Assembly: GCF_013376455.1 (NCBI RefSeq)
Contig: NZ_CP045504.1
Coordinates: 3,245,001-3,309,000, forward strand
Direction of reading: 5' to 3'
DNA: 64,000 nucleotides
Origin: Desulfolutivibrio sulfodismutans DSM 3696
GTDB taxonomy: Bacteria > Desulfobacterota > Desulfovibrionia > Desulfovibrionales > Desulfovibrionaceae
The position numbers were made by a program, and so were the translations under genes. Within the stretch, counting starts at the first letter, position 1; each line of letters opens with the position of its first letter. The notes below the pieces were generated by a model. That model searched no databases and was not told where the DNA came from. It saw nothing but the letters and a program-made list of their open reading frames with translations. This document shows positions 42,118-50,109 of this stretch, in pieces.

Positions 42118-42441
42118 TTTTTTTCCAGGACTTCCTTGAGCACCTGGTTATCCAGAGCTAACTCGACGACAAGCCGTTTCAGGCGCAGGTTTTCCTCTTC
42201 AAGGCCCCGCAAGCGTACCGCCTCGGACACCTCCAGGCCGCCGTACTTGCTGCGCCATTTGTAAAACGTCGCATCGGACATCCCATGCTCACGGCATAAA
42301 GCGGCTACCGTCATCCCCGCTTCCGCCTGCTTGAGAATCTCGATGATCTGTGCCTCGCTGTATCGGCTCTTCCTCATGGGCACGACCTCGCTGGCCGAAG
42401 TCACGAACTCATAACTGGGATATCTTTTGGGGGAAAGGTCA
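41511..42441 (-). mobile_element. IS3-family insertion sequence, 3'-truncated
   Basis: Carries overlapping orfA and orfB on the minus strand. The left end appears to be TGACCTTTCCCCC (reading from 42441). The other end is missing: orfB stops at the MATE junction before the last catalytic Glu, and no matching inverted repeat is present at 41511. It is therefore an inactive remnant of about 930 bases. Confidence 0.85.
42114..42377 (-). CDS. IS3-family transposase OrfA
   Basis: HTH_Tnp_1-type DNA-binding protein, 87 residues (MRKSRYSEAQIIEILKQAE, then VAALCREHGMSDATFYKWRSKYGG, and a leucine-rich coiled coil). It ends EVLEKN at an A7 slippery run that allows -1 shifting into orfB. ATG 42377 starts the conserved domain; a longer reading upstream is outside the insertion sequence. 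The reading frame is intact although the element itself is truncated. Confidence 0.88.
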   Translation of the reverse strand: MRKSRYSEAQIIEILKQAEAGMTVAALCREHGMSDATFYKWRSKYGGLEVSEAVRLRGLEEENLRLKRLVVELALDNQVLKEVLEKN

Positions 42442-42445
42442 GCCG

Positions 42446-43171
42446 TCAATAGCCCATCCGGTGGAGCCATGGACGGATGAAGGAGGCAAGTTCCTGAGGC
42501 AATTCCGGAATGGCATACGCTTTTTCTGAGAGAAATCGCTCATACCGGTATTCTGGAATGAGCAACGGATTCTGTGTTTGACCGAGCATGTTTTCGTTGA
42601 AATCGATATCGAGGGCGGCACACATTTCATTTAGGATCCTTCGTGGTTCGGAGACCAGATCCTCATACTTGCACCAATACGTGATGGCCCCCAACTGCAT
42701 GAGACGCTCAAATACCCGAACTCCATAGCACCAGCGGAGTGCTGCGCGCAGCAGGGGTTGACCAGTTCTTCGAACCTTGGAATCGATACACGAGGCTCCG
42801 TGCCGCGCAATGTATATTATCCTATACCCATGCATTGTGGAAACAAACTGAGACAGAACGTCAACGCATGACACATTTATTGTGTTGCACTCTTCAAGTC
42901 CATACAACTGCTCTGTTGTAATTTTATTCCCCCATATTTTCCCATGGTGTCGCGAAATATCTTCATCGAAAATGGACCGGAGGGCCTGCAGCCTTTCATT
43001 AAGTATGTTTTCTGTTGATGTAACAGGAAAATCATCTCCAATAAGCACCCTTGCTGTATGAAATTCGCTTCTCATACTGATGTCTGGATGTCCATCGAGG
43101 CATGCGGTCAAAAGAGAAGTTCCTCCGCGTCCAACGCCGATTACCAGCAGAGGATTGCCTGTGTGTGTCAT
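42446..43171 (-). CDS. Sulfotransferase-family protein
   Basis: Predicted PAPS-dependent sulfotransferase, 241 residues. The N-terminal P-loop-like 5'-phosphosulfate-binding motif is GVGRGGTSLL (12-21), followed by HPDISMRSEFHT; the 3'-phosphate region is represented by IIYIARHGASCIDSKVRR. The C terminus contains WCKYEDLVSEPRRILNEMCAALDID, typical of the family. It transfers sulfate to an unknown acceptor, possibly a glycan or lipid. It is AT-rich relative to the host and lies between two IS3-family elements, starting 5 bases from the end of the first, which marks it as acquired. GGAAGA-like RBS precedes ATG 43171. Confidence 0.85.
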   Translation of the reverse strand: MTHTGNPLLVIGVGRGGTSLLTACLDGHPDISMRSEFHTARVLIGDDFPVTSTENILNERLQALRSIFDEDISRHHGKIWGNKITTEQLYGLEECNTINVSCVDVLSQFVSTMHGYRIIYIARHGASCIDSKVRRTGQPLLRAALRWCYGVRVFERLMQLGAITYWCKYEDLVSEPRRILNEMCAALDIDFNENMLGQTQNPLLIPEYRYERFLSEKAYAIPELPQELASFIRPWLHRMGY

Positions 43172-43534
43172 CTTCTTCCTTCTTAAAATTACAGAGACGT
43201 TAGGCCTGATACATGGTACAGTTTAAGTTGTCGGATACAAGCGTTTCAGATTGATTCGAGCATCATCTGTCGTGAGTCGCCAGGCCACGTAGGCTTGGCG
43301 ATTATTTTTTCATCGCTCCACGCCGATACCAGGGCACGCATCGGCTCATGGCAGCCTATTCGGCAGGAGAGGCATTGTCGGATCAACACGCCGAGTGCGA
43401 TTTTTGAAAAGTTTGATCTACGTCAATACCTATAAGTGTAGTTTATTTCAAGGTGTTGTGAAAGTCACCTCATTTATTTGTGGAATGCAACGCCAGTTTC
43501 TCAGCCGAAGAGTCCTCTCGCAGTGACGTCTGAG
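43172..43534. other. Intergenic stretch between sulfotransferase gene and second IS
   Basis: 363 bases without a gene, of mixed composition. The left part should hold the leftward sulfotransferase promoter. The right part has an FNR-like box (43413-43426) followed by TATAAG (43431-43436), whose rightward target has been replaced by the insertion sequence. Confidence 0.45.
43413..43426 (+). promoter_or_regulatory. FNR/CRP-family-like box, now without a gene
   Basis: TTGAT-CTAC-GTCAA matches the FNR-type pattern TTGAT-N4-ATCAA at nine of ten positions. TATAAG lies 5 bases downstream, closer than in a class II activated promoter, so repression would be more likely. Confidence 0.35.
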
Positions 43535-44776
43535 GTGGTCGCGGAAAATTGGACAGTCGGTCAAGCTATGCTCCTCAAGCGAGGAGGATGGTTTCCGATG
43601 TCCAAGCGACGGAAGTTTTCGGCTGAGTGTAAGGCCAAGGTGGCGTTTGAAACCCTGTCCGGCGAGTTGACCAGCAAGTACGACGTACGCCAACGGTGAT
43701 CGCGGGCTGGAAGCGTCAAGCCAAGGAAGGCATGGTGGCGTCCTTTTCCGGGAAAACGGCGGCCGTGAAAATAGATGCCGCTGCCGAGATCAAGGAATTG
43801 CACGCCAAGATCGGCCAACTCACGGTGGAAAAGGATTTTTGAGAGCGAGCCTTCGCAAAACGGTGCGTCGCCAGCGAAGGCGCGGGATGGTTGATCGTGA
43901 TCATCCGCGATGCAGTATTTCCCGGCAGTGCCGGATGCTCGGGTTGGCCAGATCAACATGGTATCATCGCCCCACGGGAGAAAAGGTCGTAAATCTCGAT
44001 CTGATGCGGCGTATTGACGAGCAATTTTTGGAGACGCCGTTTTACGGGTCACGCCAGATGCATCGGCACGGAAACAATCAGGGCATCGTGGTGGGGCGTG
44101 CTCGCGTCAGGCGCTTGATGCGCAAGATGGGGCGCTGGCCATTTATCAAAAACCAAGGACCAGCGTCCCGCATCCTGAGCGCAAGGTTTATTCGTGCCTG
44201 CGGCGTGGTTTACAGGTCGATCGACCAAATCACGCGTAGTACGCCGATATCACGCATGTGCTAATGAATCGCGGAGCCCTGTATCTGGTGGCGATCATGG
44301 ACTGGCACATCTTGGCGGTGCTGTCCTGGCGCTTGTCCAACGCCATGGATACGGATTTCTGCATCGTCGCACGGGAAGAGGCCATGAAGAGGTATGGGTT
44401 TCCTGAAATTTTCAACATGGACCAGGGGTCGCAATGCACCAGCCAGGCATTCACCCAGGCTCTCAAGGACGCCGAGGTATCCATTTTCATGGATGGCAAG
44501 GGCCGGTGGATGGACAATGCCTTCATCGAACGCCTGTGGCGCTTACGTGAAATGGGCGCGCCTCTCCCTGCGAGAGTTGGAAACCGCCATCCAGGCCCGG
44601 CAGGCGATTGGAAACCGGGTCCGCTTTTACAATGAGCAGCGACCGCATACGGCCTTTGACGGTTGTCGCCTCATGGACGTATACAGAGAAGGACAAATAG
44701 CCTCGAAGGCGGCATGAGCAGCAACCGGACGAGAGCTCCACCTCCCCGCAAAACTGTCCAACCATCCGGGTCCACC
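43535..44776 (+). mobile_element. Decayed IS3-family insertion sequence
   Basis: Imperfect terminal inverted repeats: GTGGTCGCGGAAAATTGGAC from 43535 and, on the other strand, GTGGACCCGGATGGTTGGAC ending at 44776 (about 17 of 22 positions match through CAG). Inside is a transposase operon broken by several frameshifts and a nonsense codon. It abuts the upstream region of the intact MATE gene. No target-site duplication could be confirmed. Confidence 0.75.
43598..44717 (+). pseudogene. IS3-family transposase OrfAB remnant
   Basis: The orfA start MSKRRKFSAECKAKVAFETL is followed by a one-base loss near 43690 that shifts frame before TVIAGWKRQAKEG. An early stop comes after LTVEKDF (about 43842). 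In orfB, HTH_21 and the IS3 core follow (MLGLARSTWYHRPTG, FYGSRQMHRH), a Trp codon has become TAG near 44240 (NHA*YADITHV), and a further frameshift near 44550 separates NAFIERLWR from KWARLSLRELETA and YNEQRPHTAF. All three DDE regions are represented but no functional protein can be made. Confidence 0.88.
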
Positions 44777-44784
44777 GCAAGTTA

Positions 44785-45033
44785 TCCTCCAACATCAATG
44801 TGCAGTGTTTGTGCAAGGTCTATTCTCCGGAAGCCAGGTCCAATCCATGCATCCAAGGGCGGAACCCCGCGGACAGGCGTACCTTCTCCGGCCAGCGGCC
44901 TGGCTGCCGCCCACCGCTGCGGGCCCCGGCGGTCCGGGGCGCAAAGTTCGCCTCATCCTTGACGCACAATCGATTCACAGGTAAGGCTATACTCTTTTTC
45001 TTTGGAAATATTTTTCACATCGCGAGCCACATC
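44785..45033 (+). repeat. Second copy of the MATE upstream region
   Basis: Matches 41095-41337. Best conserved from GCGTACCTTCTCCGGCCAGC through CAATCGATTCACAGGTAA to the start codon. TATACT before the leader could be a -10 box, but no -35 box at good spacing is seen. Confidence 0.75.
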
Positions 45034-46413
45034 ATGTCTTCCACAGCCGCACACCGGGGCGCCTACCGGCGCGTTTTGGCCATCGGTCTGCCCCTGGTGG
45101 TCAGCATGGGCGCCACCACGCTCATGCTTTTTACCGACCGGATGTTTCTGGGCAACTATTCCCTCGACGCCATCGCCGCCGCCATGCCCGCAGGCATCGC
45201 CTCCTTCGCCATTCTGTCCTTTTTCATCGGCACGGCCGGGTACACCGGGGTGTTCATCGCCCAGTACACCGGGGCCGGGCGTCCGCAGCGCGTGGGGGCG
45301 GCCCTGTGGCAGGGGGTGTGGTTCTGCCTGCTGGCCGGGGTGTTTTCAGCGGCGGCCTCGCTTCTGGCCGGGCCGCTTTTCGCCCTGGCCGGACATCCGC
45401 ACGACGTGCGCGTCCTGGAGGAGCCGTATTTTCGCATTCTGATGCTGGGCGGGGTGTTCGCCATCCTGGACGCCGCCTTTTCGGGTTTTTTCACCGGCCG
45501 GGGGCTGACCCGGGTGGTCATGGCGGTTAACCTGACGGGGGCGATCCTCAACATCCCCCTGGACTACGCCCTGATCTACGGGGCCTTCGGGTTTCCCGAA
45601 CTGGGCATCCGGGGAGCGGCCCTGGCCACCGTGGCCGGGGGGGCCGTGAGCGCGGCGCTTTTTACGGCGCTCATCTTCACCCAAAAAAACGAGCGGCTTT
45701 TCCGGGTCAGAAGCGCATGGGCCCTGGATCGCGATCTTTTCACGCGGCTTATGAAATACGGCCTGCCCGGCGGCGTCCAGTTCTTCCTGGACATCTTCGC
45801 CATCACCTTTTTCGTCTTTTTGGTGGGACGCATCGGCAAGGAAGAACTGGCGGCCACCAACATCGTCTTCTCCATCAACACCCTGACCTTTTTGCCCATG
45901 GTCGGGTTCTCGGTTGCGGCCAGCACCCTGGTGGGCCAGGCCCTGGGCGCGGGCGATCCCGATGCCGCCCATCGCGACACCATGGCCACGCTTCGCCTGA
46001 CGCTGGGCTACATGACCGCCGTGGCCCTGCTGTTCGTGGTTTTTCCCGAGGTGTTTTTGGTTCTGTTCCGGCCCCGGGACTTGGATGCCGCCGGATATGC
46101 GGCCATCACCGCAACCGGGGTCTGGCTGATGCGTTTCGTGGCCGTCTATTCGATCTTCGACGCCGTAGGCATGATCCTCTTCGGGGCGCTCAAGGGGGCG
46201 GGCGACAGCCGCTATCTCATGTTGTCCATGGGCGGCGCGGCCATCTTGGTGATGATCCTGCCCACCTACGTGGCGGTGGAGACCTTCGGGGCCGGGGTGT
46301 ATGCGGCCTGGGCCTTTCTGACGGCCTACGTCGTGGCCTTGGCCGGGCTCATGTGGCTGCGCTACCGGGGCGGCAAATGGCGGCGCATGCGGGTCATCGA
46401 GGGGGCGGGATAG
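45034..46413 (+). CDS. MATE-family multidrug/sodium antiporter
   Basis: Inner-membrane efflux transporter of the MATE (NorM/DinF) family, 459 residues with about twelve hydrophobic helices in two homologous halves. Motifs: the N-terminal LAIGLPLVVSMGATTLMLFTDRMFLG, and YGLPGGVQFFLDIFAITFFVFLVGRIG starting the second half, with GFSVAASTLVGQALGAGDP as the repeat hallmark. It exports cationic compounds in exchange for Na+ or H+. ATG 45034 is conserved with the 5' fragment at 41338. The RBS is weak (GCGAG). The gene is full length and flanked by a decayed insertion sequence on the left. It has a near-identical partner in two fragments, so it is probably the survivor of a duplicated gene pair. Confidence 0.92.
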   Translation: MSSTAAHRGAYRRVLAIGLPLVVSMGATTLMLFTDRMFLGNYSLDAIAAAMPAGIASFAILSFFIGTAGYTGVFIAQYTGAGRPQRVGAALWQGVWFCLLAGVFSAAASLLAGPLFALAGHPHDVRVLEEPYFRILMLGGVFAILDAAFSGFFTGRGLTRVVMAVNLTGAILNIPLDYALIYGAFGFPELGIRGAALATVAGGAVSAALFTALIFTQKNERLFRVRSAWALDRDLFTRLMKYGLPGGVQFFLDIFAITFFVFLVGRIGKEELAATNIVFSINTLTFLPMVGFSVAASTLVGQALGAGDPDAAHRDTMATLRLTLGYMTAVALLFVVFPEVFLVLFRPRDLDAAGYAAITATGVWLMRFVAVYSIFDAVGMILFGALKGAGDSRYLMLSMGGAAILVMILPTYVAVETFGAGVYAAWAFLTAYVVALAGLMWLRYRGGKWRRMRVIEGAG

Positions 46414-46520
46414 GCGTTCGTCCCGCCATATGGCGGATCGGGGAGGTGGTGGTATGGCGCTTCAGCCCGCTGCCGGATGCCCCGTATCCGACTCCGGGCC
46501 GCCATGCGTCGCTGTTCACG

Positions 46521-47726
46521 TTATTTCACGGCTTCTGTGCGAGTAAAACAGGAGTTCTCAAGTAAGATATAGCGATAAATTTGATCGCGCAAGTTGGTAT
46601 CTTGATTGTCGAGGAAGGAATCGCTGTTGTCGGTTTGATTTTTTATGTTCTTGTAGGCAGCTGTATATGATCGATGATCGTGGATAATGTAAGGCATTCT
46701 GACATGTTCGATAGAATATGCTTTGCATTTTTTATTTACGTTTCTATTGTTTGATATGAAGACTGACGATGTATTTGAAAAAATATTGTTTTGGTTGTTA
46801 ATAGGAACGATGTAATATCCTGAAAGTATTTTTGGTCTGCCGTCTTCGCATTTAATTGTTGAGATACTGAAGAAAGAAAGATGCTTGTTCCCGATGCGAA
46901 GTGAGACTTTTTGTGGATAGAGAATAGTGTCTTTTTGTAATAGTTCGAAGTCGAAATTAATACTGAGTCCATTGCTAAGAAATTTGAATCCGGATTCCGC
47001 AGAGATAGCTGCCTCTGAGAGGCAGAGGAGACGCTCCGGGAAGGAAAAAAAAGTTGTAACCAAGCTTTCAGGTATTTTTTCCGTTATTCTTTCTTCGGCC
47101 GTGGCGATGAGGTCTCTGAATGAGTCTGCCACAGCCTGTTCTTCAATAGAAGTTACCGATTCACGGGCAGTGTTTTTGTCTATAAGTTTGACATATCCGT
47201 GTTCAATGTATCGCTTCATCACTTTTGATTTTACATTATTGATTTCAATGATGTAAAAGTCGTTTTCTTCCGCTATGATCTTTGCGTATGCGGTTGCGTC
47301 ATAAGAGAAAGTGTTGTCATTTGTGCATGTCTGATTGTCGATGCTCGAATTAAGCGTATGGGTTTTAACAGGTTCGCTTGGATTTGAAACGATGAGGTAT
47401 CTGTCGTTTCCGATGTCTTTAATCTGTTTTTTTAAAATGTAGCAAGGTGTTCCAGATGTGCATTGTGTAGGCACATATGCATGTCGTGATCCTTCGTCAA
47501 GGTGGATTATATATATGGTTTGGTTCTCATCGTATTCTAGCACGGTCCCGACAGGAAGATAGTCAACTATTCCATAGCATTCACTACCTTGACTTCTACA
47601 TGGGTAGTTTGGTTCGGATGAAAGAGCTCTGACACCTTCCTTTATAAAGCCTTGTGTCGCGAGTGCTGTGCCAGGTGATGATAAGATCATTGAAATGTAT
47701 ATAATAAGTATTACAAGTCGCAGCAT
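46521..47726 (-). CDS. Exported AT-rich protein of unknown function
   Basis: Unrecognised 401-residue protein from ATG 47726, with AAGGAGGG upstream deciding the start. Sec signal peptide (about 1-23, MLRLVILIIYISMILSS ... ALA). The mature part has an SH3-like beta segment (YLPVGTVLEYDENQTIYIIHLDEGSRHAYVP), several Cys and a mostly beta/alpha C-terminal half with no family I know. Codon use is strongly AT-rich, so the gene is likely foreign. It follows the peptidoglycan-hydrolase-like gene by 51 bases on the same strand. A periplasmic partner, possibly an immunity or targeting protein, is a hypothesis only. Confidence 0.7.
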   Translation of the reverse strand: MLRLVILIIYISMILSSPGTALATQGFIKEGVRALSSEPNYPCRSQGSECYGIVDYLPVGTVLEYDENQTIYIIHLDEGSRHAYVPTQCTSGTPCYILKKQIKDIGNDRYLIVSNPSEPVKTHTLNSSIDNQTCTNDNTFSYDATAYAKIIAEENDFYIIEINNVKSKVMKRYIEHGYVKLIDKNTARESVTSIEEQAVADSFRDLIATAEERITEKIPESLVTTFFSFPERLLCLSEAAISAESGFKFLSNGLSINFDFELLQKDTILYPQKVSLRIGNKHLSFFSISTIKCEDGRPKILSGYYIVPINNQNNIFSNTSSVFISNNRNVNKKCKAYSIEHVRMPYIIHDHRSYTAAYKNIKNQTDNSDSFLDNQDTNLRDQIYRYILLENSCFTRTEAVK

Positions 47727-47777
47727 GGTTTTGATTCCCTCCTTTATGGATATTATGCCGATATTCCATGTGGCCAT

Positions 47778-49541
47778 TTAGCCAAAAATGTCATCCCATG
47801 GCGACCAGTCATTGAGCACGCCTTGCTGCGTGATTGCGTCCATCACCGCCCGCACGGTCTTGATGCGCTGCACGGGCAGAGGGCCGATGCTGACCCTGCT
47901 TAAGGCCTCAAGCGGATCATGCTCCTCCAGGGCGGCAGCGATATCGGCATAGCGCCCACGCCCCTGGTGCAGGATGTCGAATACCATGCAGGCCTCCTGC
48001 CAGGGCTTTCCCTCGAGGTCGGGGATCTTTTTTGCAGCGGCGGCCAGTTTCTTTTGGGAGGTCGTCACGGCCAGATCCACCTGGGCCCTCCGGGCCTCGT
48101 CGTCCTCCACGCACCAGAGTATGAGTCGGGCCAGGGCCAGAAGTTCCGCCTGATCTACCTCCACCGGGTTTGCGTTGAGATAGCGCATGAAGTCCAGCAG
48201 CTGCAGCTCCGTGCGCCCATTCGGCCGCAACACCTGGCTTGCCGTTTCCAGGTTTTGCATACGCCCGTGCTGATCCAGGCAATGGACCCGGGGTTCACCC
48301 TGCCCATCCGTTTCCAAACTCAGGTCTGGAAAGTAGGAACGGGCTGTCGGCAGCGTCAGAAGCCGGCGAAAGAGCAGGATAAGGTTGGCCCCCGGGGTAT
48401 GGGCGGCGAATTGGGGGCATCCGAAGGTGAATCCCGCCCGATCGTAGGAATTAATCCGTCCGAAATAGCCGCCGCTTTCGGCCAGGATGGTCGGGTGGAG
48501 AAAGGCGCTCCAGCCAGGGTGGCTGGCGTCGAAGTCTTTCGGGTCGTAAACCCCGGCTATGGCGAGGTGGGCCAGATGGGCGGGCTTTTGGGCCAAACCC
48601 AGCCGGGGCATGTCGTCCACATGGTGCTGAGGCGAGCCCAGGCACAGTCGCATGCCGGTCGAGGCGGTGGCGTAATGCCGCCCCGAGGCAAACTCGAAGG
48701 TGAAGGTGACGGCGTTATCCTGCGCCGGGTCGGCGTTCGCTGGGCGTACATCCTCGGGGCCGGGTTCGTCAGGCCGGGCCGGAGTAGTAGGGGGGGACGC
48801 CGCACTCCACAGATCGTCGGCCAAGAGCGGGATAGGCCAAGATATTCCAAGCGCCTGTGCCGTCTCGGAACCAACGATGCCGTCAGGCGTCAGTCCCCGG
48901 GCGGCTTGGAAGGCCAGCACGGCGGCATGAAGCATGGGGCCGAAGACGCCGTCCATGGCCCCAGGGTGTATGCCGTTGGCCGCCAGGGCGGCCTGGATGG
49001 TCCGGATTGCCGGGCCTCGTTGGTAGGGCGAATCCAACTCGAAACATGGCGTGGCGGCGTCAGTGAGCCCCAAAATGGCCTTGGGCGGCTCGTAGGTGAC
49101 GCCGGGGAGGAGAACTCCCATGCTCCAGGGGCGACCGGCCACGGGGAAGATTCCCACCCCGAAGCGCGTCCCCCTGGCCTCCACGGCCTCACCCGTTCCG
49201 AGCGAGATGGCCACATGCCCATCGCGATGTACGGCGTCGGATCTGGGAATGCGGACCAGGATGGCGCCAGGAATGCCGCAGGCGTCGGCAAGGGCGATAA
49301 CGGCGTTTTTTTCCCGGGCATCGCTGGCCCAGTAGCCGGAATAGGCGTTGGCCTTGTGCAGCCCCTCGGGCTTGGCTCCGAACACGATCTTGTAGGCCTG
49401 ATAGGCGCACCAGGAAACGAACTCCGCGCAGTCCCAGGGACCAGTCCAGGCTGGATTGCCAAGCGGGCACTCGCAGCCGTAGACGTATTTTTCTCCGAGA
49501 TGGCGTGTGGCGACCTCAAGGATGTCCTTTCCTGTGAACAT
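47778..49541 (-). CDS. Multidomain peptidoglycan-hydrolase-like protein (NlpC/P60-PGBD)
   Basis: 587 residues without signal peptide. The N-terminal part (about 1-150) is NlpC/P60- or CHAP-like, with nucleophile Cys38 in GPWDCAEFVSWC and His109 in DGHVAISLG. A PG_binding_1 domain follows (about 175-232: RTIQAALAANGIHPGAMDGVFGPMLHAAVLAFQ). The C-terminal half (about 275-587) contains PTILAESGGYFGRINSYDRAGFTFGCPQF, a region I recall from phage- or effector-like wall enzymes but cannot name; its Glu could be catalytic. ATG 49541 follows GGAAGA. Lack of export signal plus wall-degrading domains is what contractile-system effectors show. It is followed by an exported AT-rich protein. The substrate and export route are unknown. 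Confidence 0.75.
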   Translation of the reverse strand: MFTGKDILEVATRHLGEKYVYGCECPLGNPAWTGPWDCAEFVSWCAYQAYKIVFGAKPEGLHKANAYSGYWASDAREKNAVIALADACGIPGAILVRIPRSDAVHRDGHVAISLGTGEAVEARGTRFGVGIFPVAGRPWSMGVLLPGVTYEPPKAILGLTDAATPCFELDSPYQRGPAIRTIQAALAANGIHPGAMDGVFGPMLHAAVLAFQAARGLTPDGIVGSETAQALGISWPIPLLADDLWSAASPPTTPARPDEPGPEDVRPANADPAQDNAVTFTFEFASGRHYATASTGMRLCLGSPQHHVDDMPRLGLAQKPAHLAHLAIAGVYDPKDFDASHPGWSAFLHPTILAESGGYFGRINSYDRAGFTFGCPQFAAHTPGANLILLFRRLLTLPTARSYFPDLSLETDGQGEPRVHCLDQHGRMQNLETASQVLRPNGRTELQLLDFMRYLNANPVEVDQAELLALARLILWCVEDDEARRAQVDLAVTTSQKKLAAAAKKIPDLEGKPWQEACMVFDILHQGRGRYADIAAALEEHDPLEALSRVSIGPLPVQRIKTVRAVMDAITQQGVLNDWSPWDDIFG

Positions 49542-49822
49542 GTTTTTTCTTCCTGTCCGGTGTTCATGGTTTACTGTATTTGAATCGAAAAATACATCCT
49601 AGTTGTTACTTGAAAGGTATTTGCTCGGAATAACGCAAAAAAAGGGACAATATTTCTGGCAAATCGTTAGTTATTCGATTTTTTAAAGATAGCATGATAT
49701 TATCGAGATGAATATATTCGTCAAGAAATATTTTGCTCGCGGGTCCGCGAGTGCGGTGGCGCGTCAGGGGGAGAAACGAACGTCGGAGGGAATTTCCTCT
49801 ACGCGACCAAATGGAAACGGGC
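49542..49822. other. AT-rich spacer before MATE 3' fragment
   Basis: 281 bases, strongly A/T rich between about 49565 and 49740, with no gene. It should hold the leftward promoter for the hydrolase-like gene; TTTTTTTCTTCC-type runs near 49542 belong to the leader on the other strand. Confidence 0.4.
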
Positions 49823-50012
49823 GTCCATCTTGGTGATGATCCTGCCCACCTATGCGGCGGTTTTGACCTTCGGGGCCGGGGTGTATGCGGCCTGGGCCTT
49901 TCTGACGGCCTACGTCGTGGCCCTGGCCGGGCTCATGTGGCTGCGCTACCGGGGCGGCAAATGGCGGCGCATGCGGGTCATCGAACAGGCCGCCGGGGCC
50001 GCTCCCCCCTGA
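49823..50012 (+). pseudogene. 3' fragment of a MATE efflux transporter gene
   Basis: Codes the last about 62 residues of a MATE protein (ILVMILPTYAAVLTFGAGVY ... MWLRYRGGKWRRMRVIE plus a short tail), closely matching 46242-46413 of the intact gene. There is no start or upstream coding part, so it is dead. Together with the 5' fragment at 41338 it brackets the 8.3-kb accessory insertion. Confidence 0.88.
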
Positions 50013-50042
50013 CGTCTCCTGACGCCGCCTGGCCTGCAACGC

Positions 50043-50081
50043 AAACGGGCGGTGGGACGCATCGCGTCACACCGCCCGTTT
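50043..50081. terminator. Long hairpin between MATE fragment and cytochrome gene
   Basis: Arms AAACGGGCGGTG (50043-50054) and CACCGCCCGTTT (50070-50081) enclose a nested stem GACGC-ATC-GCGTC, giving 17 paired bases with one mismatch. It stands 30 bases after the MATE 3' fragment and 29 beyond the stop of the leftward cytochrome gene. A bidirectional terminator is likely; only a short T-run follows. Confidence 0.7.
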
Positions 50082-50109
50082 ATCCTTCATCCCGCGTGGG
50101 AATTGTCGA

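Noticed and set aside
42439-44776. Composite transposon formed by the two IS3-type elements around the sulfotransferase gene
   Set aside because: The two elements differ in sequence and orientation, one is truncated and the other decayed, and no flanking target duplication is seen.
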